A stretch of DNA of 64,000 bases, from positions 128,535,322-128,599,321 of the forward strand of contig OX578147.1 in assembly GCA_951213105.1 (NCBI GenBank), given 5' to 3'. This document shows positions 1-12,605 of this stretch, piece by piece. The notes below the pieces were generated by a model. That model did no database searches. It was not told the origin of the DNA and saw nothing but the letters and a program-made list of their open reading frames with translations. How positions within the stretch are numbered: position 1 is the first letter of the stretch; every line of letters starts with the position of its first letter. Origin of the DNA: Amaurobius ferox. Its lineage: Eukaryota > Arthropoda > Arachnida > Araneae > Amaurobiidae. Position numbers and translations under genes: made by a program.

Positions 1-126
1 TATGTATATTGTTGTATCCAAAAATGAAAGCGACCCACAACTACAAAATTTAGTCTAGTATCTTCAGATATTTCAGTTCAGTAGGCCCAAAGACACCTTG
101 GTGCAATTTTTTTTCTAATTAGTTTT

Positions 127-2225
127 TAACACTTTACAACATAGTTGAAAAGTGTTTATGACATTGTTCATTCTGTCTGTCTGTCTGTCCGTTAGCATGA
201 TAACTGCCGTAAAAATGACTTTATCAAAATGAAATTTTAGTATGTTTTTCAGACTGTCTGTGGGACCTATGGAAATATAAATGAATAACATCACCCAATT
301 AGTTTTGGATTAAACCTGGGTTGAAAAAATGAAATACATTGAACCCTATGGGACCTAATTTTTCAAACATTTTTTAAGTGAATTTAAAATTCACAAATTG
401 CTTCAAAAGTTTTAGGAAATATTCAAATTATCCCATAAAATATATTAAAAAAAGTTCAGTAAAATATGTTAGGTAGTTTTTTAAATAAAAATTATTTAAT
501 ATAGGGAGAAAAACAAATTCAATTAAATTCTGACTTTTGCTACATCCTCCAGAAAGAAAAGAGATATATTTTATAATAAATATTTTTCCAAGAGTTTAAT
601 TATTTTATATATAAGAGAGGTTTCGCATTTAAAAATAAATATGGCATATAACAAGTTTTCAAATTTTTTAAAATTTTATATAACTCTTTATGATTGATGG
701 TCGTCTGTCTGTCATTTTATACTTATTTAATGGCATTTTTAATGCACTTTCCTACGTCCTGGAGAGTTGAAATTTGGTACACAGCTTAAATTTGTAGAAC
801 ATTTTATTCTACATAAATTTGGTGGGTCCTCAAATATAGATCCTACATTTTTTCGAAATGGCCTGCAAATAATCCCTGTTCACTTCTATGAATCATTGTT
901 GTAAGATTGTTAAAAATTCTGATGTAGGCAGCACATGACTTTCGCTGCAGACTCATATTCACATTCTCTTTATTTCTTCAATAATAATTTGAGTTTTTCT
1001 GCGCAAAATAACACCCATAAGTATTTTAAATGACACTTAATTTGCACGTTAAACTTAAATTTGGTTCTTATTTAATAGCTGGACTTATTGTCAAAGGTGG
1101 CATAGCGAAAACGTGAAAAAACTAAAATATCTCAAGAACAGCTAGTCCTAGAGTAATGGGGTTAGCCTTATTCTTTTTGTTGTCAAAAATCACGTATAAA
1201 ATAAGCATTTAATTGATATAATTGAGCGCACATAGTCTTTTATTTTTAGATTTAACTATTTTTGTGGACCATTTCACAAAAACAGCCTGTTCCTTTTTCC
1301 CGAATCGTACCAGAATAACCTGCAAGTGATTTATATACCAAATTTTGTTAAATTTGGACCATTACTTTTGAGCTAGAATGGATAAAGGCAATTTTTGCCT
1401 TCCATTTCGCAAAGAAGGCAGATTCTTTTATTACGAATCATACTAAAATCTAATGACCATCAGGGTTTCACACAAAAAACTTATCAAACCAAATTTTATG
1501 AAATTTGGTCCATTAGTTTTTCAGTTAGAGTGGATATAATATCCTCACAAACACACAGATACACCCTTACACACATAGACGTCTTCCTAAAAATAGTTTT
1601 TTCATGTTCTAGAAGTCCCAAAACGTGTAGATCCTTCTAAAATTCAAGTTCCAATCTCCGGCACGATTCCAATACTTTGAATACATACACACACATATAT
1701 TATCTGTGTATCTAAATTCCGTGCCTATGCAATTACAATAGTTGTGATTTTAAATGATTCCTAAACTTTTATTATTTCTACAACGAAGCCTAATTTTAAC
1801 TTATGCAGAATGCAAATATCTCAAGCGATTGTAAGGTGAGTTATATAAGAATTGCTGAATTTTTTTCACACAATATTATTTAGCTCTGGAGTCTTCAATA
1901 CAAGTTATATGAACGAAATATTCATTGAGTTTGGATTGAGAATCAAACGATTTATATTTCGATGAAGTTTTAAATATTTAAGTATAATAAATTACTGTAG
2001 TACTGTGATAATGTAAAAGATATCACCACTGAATGTATCACATTGATTTTATCCACTTTAATGATTCACATTGATTTTTTTAAAAGATATCACCACTGAA
2101 TGTATCACCACTGAATGTATCACACTGAATGTATCACATGAGATTTTTAAATGGAATTGCATTTCAGTTGGAAAGTGTTTCATAATTAATGCTTATGCAT
2201 GATTGATCTTTCTTGTTTAATTATT
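127..2225 (+). repeat. Family A copy 1, interrupted
   Basis: The left part (127-about 520) has the family start: AACACTTT..AAAGTGTT hairpin, (TCTG)n and TTAGCA(C/T)GATAACTGCCG. The right part (about 1740-2225) has the family end (GTTTCATAAT..GATTGATCTTTCTTG). Between them lie other repeat sequence (520-900) and a reversed family B copy. Short duplications of TATCACCACTGAATG occur at about 2020-2140. Confidence 0.75.
915..1725 (-). repeat. Family B copy (reverse)
   Basis: Starts TGATGTAGGCAGCACATGAC, the inverse of the family B far end, and runs to about 1725 near a diverged hairpin end. The short open frame at 1395-1640 is repeat sequence shared with other B copies, not a gene. Confidence 0.75.
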
Positions 2226-2235
2226 AAGTACTAAA

Positions 2236-2510
2236 GCGTCATTCTGGGCGATATTTCATGCAAATCGGTTCCTTAGCAATCCTGCTTATTACCACAGAGT
2301 TTCCATTTGGACAGCATCGGAAAGATCGAAGAACGAGCTTTTCAACGAGCTTTAAACCGAATCCGCATGATAATTTCTTTATATTTAAAAACGAAATTGA
2401 AAATTCATCGAAATATCAAATATTTAGGATATATCATATGATTGTAACAACCTAAAATCGCACCATTCCAATTTTGGCATAAATAATGTTTGATATCTGC
2501 GCATTATAAT
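2236..2510 (+). repeat. Family D fragment
   Basis: CAAATCGGTTCCTTAGCAAT, CATCGGAAAGATCGAAGAAC and AAACCGAATCCGCATGATAA match blocks near 36480-36600 and 40130-40270. It is a dispersed repeat of unknown class. The open frame over it is conserved only as repeat DNA. Confidence 0.6.
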
Positions 2511-2516
2511 CATTTT

Positions 2517-2965
2517 TTTAACCCTTTACAAGGTAGTTGAAAAGTATTTATGACTTTGTTCATTCTGTCTGTATGTCTGTCCGTTAGCACGATAACTGCC
2601 GTAAAAATGACTTTATCAAAATGAAATATTAGTATGTTGTTCAGACAGTCTGTCGGACCTATGGGAATATAAAAGAATAATATCATCCAATTAGTTTTGG
2701 ATTGAAATCAGGTTAAAAAATGAAATACATTGAAGCCTATGGCATCTAATTTTTCAAATATTTTTTAAACGAATTTAAAATTCACAAACGGCTTCGAAAG
2801 TTTGAGAAAATATTCAAATCATCCCATAAAAAAAAAATCATCAAAATATATTCAGTAGTTTTTTAAATAAAAATTAAAATAATAATTCACCCTTTATATC
2901 AAGAGATCACGTGACCTACTTCAAAATAAAGTATGGCATCCATCTTGTGTCAAAATCATGATTTT
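2517..2965 (+). repeat. Family A copy 2 (5' fragment)
   Basis: Hairpin-end and (TCTG) start of family A, truncated after about 450 bp and followed directly by a fresh full start at about 2968, giving a tandem arrangement. Confidence 0.8.
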
Positions 2966-4200
2966 TAACACTTTACAACAAAGTTGAAAAGTGTTTATGA
3001 CTTTGTTCATTCTGTCTGTCTGTCTGTCCGTTAGCACGATAACTGCCGTAAAAATGACTTAATCAAAATGAAATTTTAGTATGTTGTTCAGACGGTCTGT
3101 AGGACCTATGGGAATATAAATGAATAATATCACACAATTAGTTTTGGATTGAACCCGGGTTGAAAAAATGAAATACATTGAGCCCTATGGGACCTAATTT
3201 TTCTAACATTTTTTAAGCGGATTTAAAATTCACAAATTGCTTCGAAAATTTTAGGTAATAATCAAATTGTTCCATAAAATATATAAAAAAAAATTCAGCT
3301 AAATATATTCAGTAGTTTTTTAAATAAAAATTAAAATAATAATTACACATCTTATATGAAACGATCACGTGACCATGATATGAAACGATCACATGACCCA
3401 CTTCGAAATGAGATATGGCATCCATCTTGTTTCAAATTCGTGATTTTTTAAAGTTCTTTTTAATTCATATTGAGTGTTGTATCCATCCTAAAACTACTTT
3501 ATTTCTGCTTAAATTCTGTGCATCTACATACTAAAACAACACAATGACAATATATTTGAGTTTAAATTCTCATTCAAATTTGATTATTTCTACAATTAAG
3601 CCTATTTTTCACCTATGTAAAAACGAGCGGATAAATAGCACCGGACCCACTCCGATTCGACCAACAAGGAACCACAACTGACGATGATGCGATTGACGTA
3701 TCCGATGACGTAGGTACACGTTGATTCTGGTTAGGGGAGTTTTTATTTGTATTCGCGGCAAATTTAAGTTTCGTGAATTTTTTTTTTTTGAGAAATATGA
3801 ATATTGATCCAAAGCTTAAGGATGGACCAAACACTTCACAAGCCAAAAACTCACAGAAAACGGAAAAGTTTTCTAAAATGTGCAATTGCAAAAAGATATT
3901 TTCCAGTAAATTTACTTAAGAAAAACTGTAAGAAAAAATTGTAATTTTACAGCACTGAAGTCGGATGATTTTCGCAATCATTTGCACACTACTGTTCATG
4001 GCATGGAAGAAATAAAACATGATAATGATTTTCAAAATTATTCAAGTATGTTCGCATTTTCATAACTTCTATTTCAAGAAGTTTTGTTTATTGCTGAATA
4101 AAATAAAATAGTTTCACATAAAAATACAAAGAATGGATGAAATGCATGAGATTTTAAAATGTTAACTATGTAAGATGAATACAAGATATAACATATTCTA

Positions 4201-5580
4201 ATAGATTAGAAGATATACCCATGCATTTTGGGGAAGATTTTCCGTACTACAAGTTACAACAATTTTTGTCAAAATTAAACAATGACATAATAAATTGAAA
4301 CTATCAATAAGCCCCAAAAATATCAATAATAATAATGACCGTAATTGATATAATCCAGTCAAAAATGCAATATCAATGAAATTTATTTCATACGTATACA
4401 TATCTTTATTATTTAAATCGGAAAAGATTTATTAAAACTCTTCTACTGCATAAACACATTGGATTTAAATCCATTGCTAAGTGACATAACATAATTTTCT
4501 TCAAATAAATTGGTGGAAGAAATATACTCTGCATAATGCTATCTCTATGGAAAGTTTAATTGTTCGTTTTTAATTAATATCTTAATATTTAGACAACCCC
4601 TGGTCTTAGAAACTCGAAACATGTACTAAATTTTAAGTGGAGTTATTCCAATGTTACCCATAAAATTTCATTAAATTCGGTTCAGCCATTCTACCGTGAT
4701 AATGAGACAGACAGACAGATTTTCAATTTTCTTTATATAGATTATGCAATTGCTATGTCAAAAATATAAAATAACATAAATATGCACATAACTGTAAAGT
4801 CTTGTGTAAATACAAATTTTAGTACATTCCTACATAAGCTGATAATGATATGTAAGAAAATAACAAATACAAAATTGAGTAAAATTTTTGAGTGGATAAC
4901 AATTTCTTCCTAGCTATTGATATATTTACATTTGTCAGCTGAAACATATCATTTATGAATGACTGATTCTGGATTAAAATTATCCAAATGTAGACTTTTA
5001 ATAGATATAATGCAAGTTTACTCATTTTGCTTATTTTCAATCTATTTCTCTAAATCTATATAAATGAAATTGAAAATCTATCTGTATGTGTGTCTCATCA
5101 TCATGGGAGAACAACTGAATCGAATTTAAATGAAATTTTGTAAATAGCCTTGAAATATCCAGACTTAAAATTTAGTCCATGTTTTGAGTTTCTAAGACCA
5201 GGGGTTGCCCAGATATTAATTAAAAACGAACAATTAAACCTTTCATATAGCATTAAGCAAATGATATTTTTTCCGCCCATTTATTTGAAGAAAATTTTAT
5301 CATGTCGTTTAGCAACAAATTTAAGTCCAATTTGTTTATACGGCAGCTGATTCTTATTATATCCTTTCCGATTTAAATAATAAAGATATATATATAAAAT
5401 AAATTTTAACGATATTGCATTTTTGACTGGATTATATCAATTATGGTCTTCAGGTTTAAATATTATTACTATTGATATTTTCAGTTTATTATGTCATTGT
5501 TTTATTTTTGCAAAAATTTTTGAAACTCATTGTACGTAGTACCGAGTAATCTTCTACAAATGCATGGGCATATCTTCTAT
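4201..5580. repeat. Long inverted repeat inside the 3.2-kb element
   Basis: Arms of about 530 bp (4201-4743 and 5052-5580) are diverged inverted copies of one sequence, separated by about 310 bp. Landmarks are CCATGCATTTTGGGG against its inverse near 5560, and the CAACCCCTGGTCTTAGAAAC block (4596) against its inverse near 5195. The inner ends carry ATCTATATAAA next to a GACAGACAGACAGA microsatellite. The chance open frames here are not coding. Confidence 0.75.
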
Positions 5581-5582
5581 TC

Positions 5583-5725
5583 AGTGGCTTATCCTGACTC
5601 TAAAAAGTGTCTTATCCTGACTCTAAGTGACTTATCCTGACTCTAAGTGTGTGTGTGGCTTATCCTGACTCTAAGTGTGTGTGTGGCTTATCCTGACTCT
5701 AAGTGTGTGTGTGTGTGGTGGTGGT
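5583..5725 (+). repeat. Tandem GGCTTATCCTGACTCTAAGT repeat with (GT)n
   Basis: A unit of about 20-30 bp, GGCTTATCCTGACTCTAAGT plus a variable TGTG tail, is repeated about five times, then runs into (GT)n and G9. C11 and A15 runs follow at about 5824-5850. This is a simple tandem expansion inside the 3.2-kb element. Confidence 0.8.
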
Positions 5726-7501
5726 GGGGGGGGGGCAACTGTTTAGCTTTTTCTTATGCCAGGGTTATTTTAAATGAAAAATACGCATAACAATATAAAG
5801 CCTTGAAAAGTAGGGAGGCCTGCCCCCCCCCCCCCAAAAAAAAAAAAAAAACATACGCTGCTGCTTCTACTCCATGAGAATATAAGCAGTACAAGTATAT
5901 TAGCACATATTTTGGCATATATTGGAATCAATTACGGTCTTTTAGGTTTTAAGATTACGGAATTATTGATATTTTCAATTTATTATGTTATCTGCTTTAT
6001 TTTGGTAAAGATTTTAGAAACTCATAAGTTGTAGTATGAGTCCTATACAGTTTTAGCTCTTTTATTTTGCATATATTTATTCAACTTCATATATTTTGTA
6101 AATTTGTTTACAAACAAGACCAGGACATTTTATTCTTCAGATCTACCCGTGAAGATAATTTTGTATAGCTAGAACAGATATTGTTAAACTTCTTTTTAGG
6201 AGCATTGAATTAAATATTTTAATAGAATATTTTGATTAACAATGTCATTTAATATATTATAGGAATTTGCACATGATTGTGAATTTTAAATTGAACTTGA
6301 CAACTTGAATGTTGCAAAGAACAATGTTTCATCTTGACAATCTAATTAATGCATGACTAATAAAAGGAGATTGATTTTGTGAGTTGCATAATATAAACAA
6401 AGCAAATAATTTTTAAATTGCATCTATGTAGAACAATTTTTTTTTAAATGGGAAAAATTGGTTAGATGCCATTGACACATGGCTCTCAAAATGACTAAAT
6501 TATATCTATATGTCACATCTAGCCATCAATTATAGAGTTTAATATTCTATTCTATCCAATAATACGAAGGATATTTAAATATATTTAAATTTCCTTGAAT
6601 AATACCGAGATCGTAATTAAAACAAAATACTCCTTGCACAGGCGTAGTTCATTTTAAGCATCAACTATAACTTAGAATTTAATATTCTAAACTATCAAAT
6701 AATACTAGTATACGATGATGAGTTCGTATTATAAACTACTATCTCCGTGCACAGGCGCAGTTCTCTGAAGCTACTATTGGTTGTTGATATTGACGTCGGG
6801 TGACGCCCCATCATGACGTCTGAGTGGGTCCGGTGCTATTTATCCGCAAAATGTATGTAAAATGTAAACAGCAAAATATGTAGAATGAGTTGTATTAGAA
6901 TTACTGTATTTCTTTAACACAAAATAATTCAGTCCATGGAGTCTGCATGGCTGATATGAATGAAATATTAATTGATTTTATAAACAGAAGGACGATATTT
7001 TTCGATGAAGTTTTAAGCATAAAGATTATGAATTGTAGCTCCATGGTCTTAATTTTTAAATAAAATAAATTATTATAGTATTGTGATGAATGAAATGGAG
7101 AAAGTTATGAATGAAATCCTGCTTTTATAGAGAGATCCAGGCGTGTTATTTTTTCTATGACGTCATTTGAATTAATTTCAGTTGTTTTCGATGAAGTTTT
7201 CAAATATAATAAATTATCGTAGTATTATGAGAGATTTAAAAATATTACCGTGGAATGTATTGCATTTTAGAGATAGATATTTAAACTACGCAATTTATAT
7301 TTCAATGCCGTCTTTTGAATGAAGTTCATTTTTTTCAATGAAGGTTTAAGTTTTCAAATATAATAAATCAATGTAGTATCGTGATAAGTTTTAAAATATT
7401 ACCGAGGAATGTATTGCATTTTCGACTTTTTTAAATAAAATTGCATTGAAGTTGGAAAGTGTTTCATAATCAATGCTTTAAGCATGATTGATCTTTCTTG
7501 T

Positions 7502-8050
7502 TAAAACTTACAACAAAGTTGAAAAGTGTTTATGACGTTGTTCATTCTCTCTGTCTGTCTGTCTGTCCGTTAGCACGATAACTGCCGTAAAAATGACTTA
7601 ATCAAAATGAAATTTTAGTATTTTGTTCAGACGGTCTGTAGGACCTATGGGAATATAAATGAATAATATCACCCAATTAGTTTTGGATTGAACCCGGGTT
7701 GAAAAATTGAAATACACTGAACCCTATGGGACGTAATTTTTCAAACATTTTTTAGGCGGATTTAAAATTCACAAATTGCTTCGAAAATTTTAGGTAATAT
7801 TCAAATTATTCCATAAAATATATAAAAAAAAATTCAGCAAAATATATTTAGTAGTTTTTTAAATAAAAATTAAAATAATAATTGCACCTCTTATATGAAG
7901 CGATCACGTGACCATGATATGAAAAGATTACGTGACCCACTTCAAAATATAATAGGGTATCCATCTTGTCTCAAAATCGTGATTTTTAAAGTTCTTTTTA
8001 ATTCATATTGAGTGTTGTATTCGTCCTAAAACCGCTTTATTTTTCACTTA
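7502..8050 (+). repeat. Family A copy 4 (5' half)
   Basis: Begins at a fresh hairpin start immediately after copy 3 ends, and covers the first half of the family to the TATTTTTCACTTAT block. It is a head-to-tail arrangement of two copies. Confidence 0.82.
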
Positions 8051-9217
8051 TAGCTGTTTATTTTAAGCAATCCAAAAGTTTAACTTCGCGAATTAAAAAT
8101 GCATAGCATGTAAAGCAAAACAGCATGTAAAGCATGATGTTTTTGTATCCTTCTGTTAGCAATCGACCGCACATATGTACGTGGCGAATTGCAGCGCGCT
8201 TATTTAGGGCGCATTGCACGTCGACCATGTTGATGATCGCCATTGCACTCGCTTTGTACAGTTGGCATAGTTGCGCATGAAAAAAACTGACCGCGGGAAT
8301 GGTTTTAATTCAAAACATGCGTTTTGAAAATTGACTGGTGTTATGTGTATCTGTATTATATAAACGAATGATCCAGGAGGCATTCTCTTAATATAATGCT
8401 CTTACGTAACTTAAAGGAAAAAGGTTTATTCGTAAATTAAAAATGAGTCTAATATCCAGCTGCGTTTTCAATATCTGATGTGCAACGTAGAATCCCAGAA
8501 TACGTCTCTTTAGATAGCGGGCCCTTATTTTAAGACCCGGGCAATGCTAAGTCCTTCGCTTTAGTATACTATATGTCCCCATATCGTTGTTTTCTATAGG
8601 AAATGATGCAATAAATACAGTCATAGAAGTTGAATCATTCAAGTTCTAATCCCCAGAATTATAAAAAAATTTTATGTTTCCTCTCAATCTATCTATTGAT
8701 GCCTAAAATGTAATAGCAGTAGATTCATCCTTCTCTAGTTATTAGGTTACACCTCACACGCCGACGTATATCTTTCCAAAAGTGTTCGAAATGGGTTCAG
8801 AAGGTCTTAAATTATGCATTGCTTATCCTTCAAAATCTCGAATTCGAAAAGTTTTGGGAAAACCATACTTTTGCTATACAATAGTATGAGTAAGTAAAAT
8901 TCATTTTTTTTTTCCCATTCTTCTTTTTGTAGCTACATAAAACACTTTTGTGAACAAAATGGCGCCAGTATGCGAAGATGTTCCTAATACATTCTCATTA
9001 GAATGTGACATGACGCCGTAACGTAAAGGAAAGAAGAAAAAATGATTCATGTCTATTGGTATTCCGTGGGTGTGAGACTTTTTTTTTTTTTAAGGTTAAA
9101 AAAAAATCTCATTTCAGGTTTCGGAGTTGTAATGTATACCTGACTTGACATAAACTCGTATTCAGTGGTTGATTGGAAGATTTTTTTTTTCTCTGTCATG
9201 ATAGTAAGCTTTTATAT
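8051..9217. other. No gene seen; family D-like sequence
   Basis: About 8150-8400 resembles 36800-37020 (GAAAAAACTGA, CGTTTTGAAA, TTGRTTGGTGTTAT), so it is a dispersed repeat. The rest, with homopolymer T-runs at about 9079 and 9181, shows no recognisable gene. Confidence 0.5.
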
Positions 9218-10292
9218 ATTTTTAACACTTTACAACATAATTGAAAAGTGTTTATGACTTTGTTCATTCAGTCTGTCTGTCTGTCTGTCTGTTAGCACGT
9301 TAAATGCCGTAAAGATGACTTTATCAAAATAAAGTTTTTTTAATTCATATTTAGTGTATCCGTTCTAAAACCGCTTTATTTTTGCTTAAATTCTGTGCAT
9401 CTACATACTGAAACAACGCAATTACAATATATTTGAGTTTAAATAATCATCCAACTTTGATTATTTCTACAACAAAGCCTAATTTTCACTTATGAGGAAT
9501 GTAAACAGCAAAATATGTGAATGAGTTGTATAAGAATTGCTGCATTTCTTTAAAGCAAAATTATTTAGCTCATGGAGTCTACAATATAGCTGATATGAAT
9601 GAAACATTCATTGATTTTACACACAGAACCAGACCCCCGGCCACTCATCTAGTTGCTCTAAGTCCTTGGACGAGTCGAGTGGTCTGGGCCTTCAACACAG
9701 AACCAGACCCGGCCGTCCAAATAGTTGCTCAAGTCCTAGGATGAGTCGGACGGTCTGGGTCTTCAACACAGAACCAGACGGCTTTTTCGATGAAGTTGTA
9801 AGCATAGAGTTAAATTATTTGTACCTCCATGGTTTTAAGTTTTTAAATAAAATAAATTACTATAGTATTGTGATGAATGAAAGGAATGGAAAAAGTTTAT
9901 GAATGAAATGCTGCTTTTATAGAGAGAGTCAGTCGATTTATATTTCGATGACGTCATTTGAATAAAGTTCATTTGTTTTCGATGAAAGTTTTCAAATATA
10001 ATAAATTATTGTAGTATTATGGTAATTTTAAAAATATTACCAAGGAATGAATGGCATTTTAGAGATGTTTAAACCAGACAATTTATATTTCAATGCCGTC
10101 ATTTGAATAAAGTTCATTTTTTTTCGATGAAGTTTTAAGTTTTCAAATATAATAAATTAATGTAGTATTGTGATAATTTTAAAACTATTACCGAGGAATG
10201 TATTGGATTTTAGAGATGTTTATATAAAATTGTATTGAAGTTGTAAAATGTTTCTTAATCAATGTTTTATGCACGATTGATCTTTCTTGTTT
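9218..10292 (+). repeat. Family A copy 5, internally deleted, with inserted hairpin units
   Basis: Starts with the hairpin and TCTG repeats, jumps over about 500 bp of the family, then continues to the usual end. A 158-bp insertion of tandem hairpin units sits at 9621-9779 in its second half. Confidence 0.85.
9621..9779 (+). repeat. Tandem structured hairpin units
   Basis: Two units (74 and 71 bp) plus a 14-bp partial one, each starting ACACAGAACCAGACC. Each has an 8-bp stem: GGCCACTC (9639-9646) with GAGTGGTC (9677-9684), and GGCCGTCC (9711-9718) with GGACGGTC (9748-9755). Three stem pairs differ between units, yet pairing is kept. The loop holds TAGTTGCTC and GTCCTNGGA. It is far more GC-rich than its surroundings. 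Confidence 0.85.
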
Positions 10293-11084
10293 TTATTTAG
10301 AACGATCTGGCGATTTCAGACTGCAATAATTGAAAAAGTCTGATACCTAATACATGACTCACTTCTACAAACAGCAGTTTTAATTTTATTGGAAAAAAAA
10401 TAGACACACATCCCTGTATATTTTAGACCAGAAAAGCCCGCGCATTTCGTGCACTACGCCCGTTCAAGTACACCGCGTTCATGCATGCGAAACAGGAACC
10501 GGCAGACATCAATTCCCGTCAACCCTCCTATCGCTCCTAATGTCCACAGACACATGCGAGCCATACACCCCTCCCAGTCATATTTCGTATATGACTCCCT
10601 ATCAAATCATGCATGTATGTTTTAGGGGTATATGTATATAGTTTACTATCCCTAAGATTCGCAATTAATTTACGTTCCACTAGAGCCTCTAACAAACGAA
10701 TTTATCAAGTTTATACCTCACATTCTTTATTTCTGGTTTTCAATTCCTGGTCATACCATGTGTTAACTCCCTCTTACTCCATAGGCCATGCACTTCAGTT
10801 TCAACTAATCTAATATATCTGTAAACACTAATTGCATTGTTCAAAACATGAATTTGAAGATAAAGGAGGAAGCAAGTCTTTCGAACTCCATGGTGCTGAA
10901 CTTTTAAATTGGTATGACCTTCTCAATATTAACTTTCTTATTCAGCTGAATCATAGAGGTGGTCTCATCTTTAACTCCATAAAAGCTGAATACAGTTTTC
11001 CTTTTAGTCCCATGACTATACAGTTGCATTATGTTGTGGCAACGCCTTAGGCCTGAGATATGAGCAGAAATATAGCAAAAATAT
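10293..11084. other. No gene seen
   Basis: A less AT-rich stretch (about 10430-10600 has CGCATTTCGTGCACTACGCC) with two short open frames (10613-10813, 10832-11050) that I cannot tie to any family. There are no splice or domain signals. Confidence 0.4.
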
Positions 11085-12345
11085 TAAAAACACGAAAGAT
11101 CAATCATGCATAAAGCATTGATTATGAAACACTTTCCAACTTCAATGCAATTTTATTTAAACATGTCTAAAATGCAATACATTCCTCGGTAATATTTTAA
11201 AACTTATCACAATACTACATTGATTTATTATATTTGAAAACTTAAACCTTCATCGAAAACAATGAACTTCATTCAAATGACGGCATTGAAGTATAAATTG
11301 CCTGGTTTAAACATCTCTAAAATGTGATATATTACTCGGTAATAATTTTAGAATTATCATAATACCACGATAATTTATTATATTTAAAAACTTCATCGAA
11401 AACAACTGAAATTCATTCAAATGACGTCATAGAAAAATAACACGCCTGGCTCTCTCTAAAAAAGCAGCATTTCATTCATAAATAATTTCCCATTCATGTC
11501 ATTCATCACAATACTATAATAATTTATTTTATTTAAAAATTAAGACCATGGAGCTACAAGTAATTTAACTCTATGCTTAAAACTTCATTGCAAAAAATCG
11601 TCCTTCTCTCGGTAAAGTCAATGAATATTTCTTTCATATCAGCTATGCAGACTCCATGAGCTAAATTCTTTTGCGTTAAAAAAATACAGCAATTCCTCTA
11701 CAACTCATCCTACATATTTTGCTGTTTACATTTTACATAAGTGAAAAATAGGCTTCGTTGTAGAAATAATCAAATTTGGATGAGCATTTAAACTCATATA
11801 TATTGTAATTGCGTTGTTTCAGTATGTAGATGCACAGAATTTAAACCAAAATAAAGTGGTTTTAGGACGGATACAACACTCAATATGAAATAAAAAGAAT
11901 AAAAATCACGATTTTGAGACAAGATGGATGCCATATATCATTTTGAAGTGGATCACGTGATTGTTTCATTTAAGAGGTGTTATTATTATTTAATTTTTAT
12001 TTAAAAAACTACTGAATATATTTCGCTGCATTTTTTTTATATATTTTATGGAACAATTTGAATATTACCTAAAAATTTCGAAGCAATTTGTGAATTTTAA
12101 ATCCGCTTAAAAAATGTTTGAAAAATTAGGTCCCATAGGGCTCAATGTATTTCATTTTTCAACCCGGGTTCAATCCAAAACTAATTGGGTGATATTATTC
12201 ATTTATATTCCCATAGGTGCTACAGACCGTCTGAACAACATACTAAAATTTCATTTTTACGGCAGTTATCGTGCTAACGGACAGACAGACAGACAGAATG
12301 AACAAAGTCATAAACACTTTTCAACTTTGTTGTAAAGTGTTAAAA
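11085..12345 (-). repeat. Family A copy 6 (reverse, near full length)
   Basis: Runs from CACGAAAGATCAATCATGCA to TTGTTGTAAAGTGTTAAAAA, the exact inverse of copies 3 and 7. It ends directly against a family B fragment. Confidence 0.88.
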
Positions 12346-12605
12346 AAGACCAACCCCCTCCATTACTCTAGGACTAACTTTTCTTGGGATATTTTAGTTT
12401 TTTCGCAGTTTTGTTACGTCCTTTTGATGATACGTCCAGTTACCAAACAAAACGAAACTTGAATTAAAAGTGCAAATTCAGTGTCATTTCAAATAATTAT
12501 GCGTGTTATTTTGTGCAATTGAGCTCACTTTAATGTATTGTTAAAGAAATAAAGAGAAAATGAATTTGAGTTTTGTAGGGAAATTCAAATGCCGCCCACA
12601 TCAAA
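12346..12605 (+). repeat. Family B fragment (far end)
   Basis: AAGACCAACCCC, TGTTATTTTGTGCAATT and GCCGCCCACATCAAAT are the last third of family B. The hairpin end of a B copy lies downstream at 12990-13140, so the pieces are out of order. Confidence 0.75.

Larger units (their letters stand above)
3623..6854. mobile_element. 3.2-kb element with 26-bp perfect inverted ends
   Basis: A 26-bp perfect inverted repeat (starting GCGGATAAATAGCACCGGAC) lies at 3627-3652 and 6822-6847. The sequence outside both ends is a family A repeat that is continuous once the element is removed, and the 8-bp ATGTAAAA (9 with the leading T) appears on both sides (3615-3622, 6855-6862). This is a clean target duplication. 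The 8-9-bp length fits hAT or Mutator-like groups. No transposase is visible inside, so it is non-autonomous. It contains its own large inverted repeat and microsatellites. Confidence 0.85.
2968..7501 (+). repeat. Family A copy 3, split by the 3.2-kb element
   Basis: 2968-3622 plus 6855-7501 join into a full-length copy of about 1.3 kb, matching 14053-15355 throughout. The break carries the ATGTAAAA duplication, so this copy is older than the inserted element. Confidence 0.88.

Noticed and set aside
9621..9779. Hammerhead ribozyme in the tandem hairpin units
   Set aside because: The GTCC..GGAC stem looked suggestive, but neither strand has the CTGATGA and GAAA core residues.
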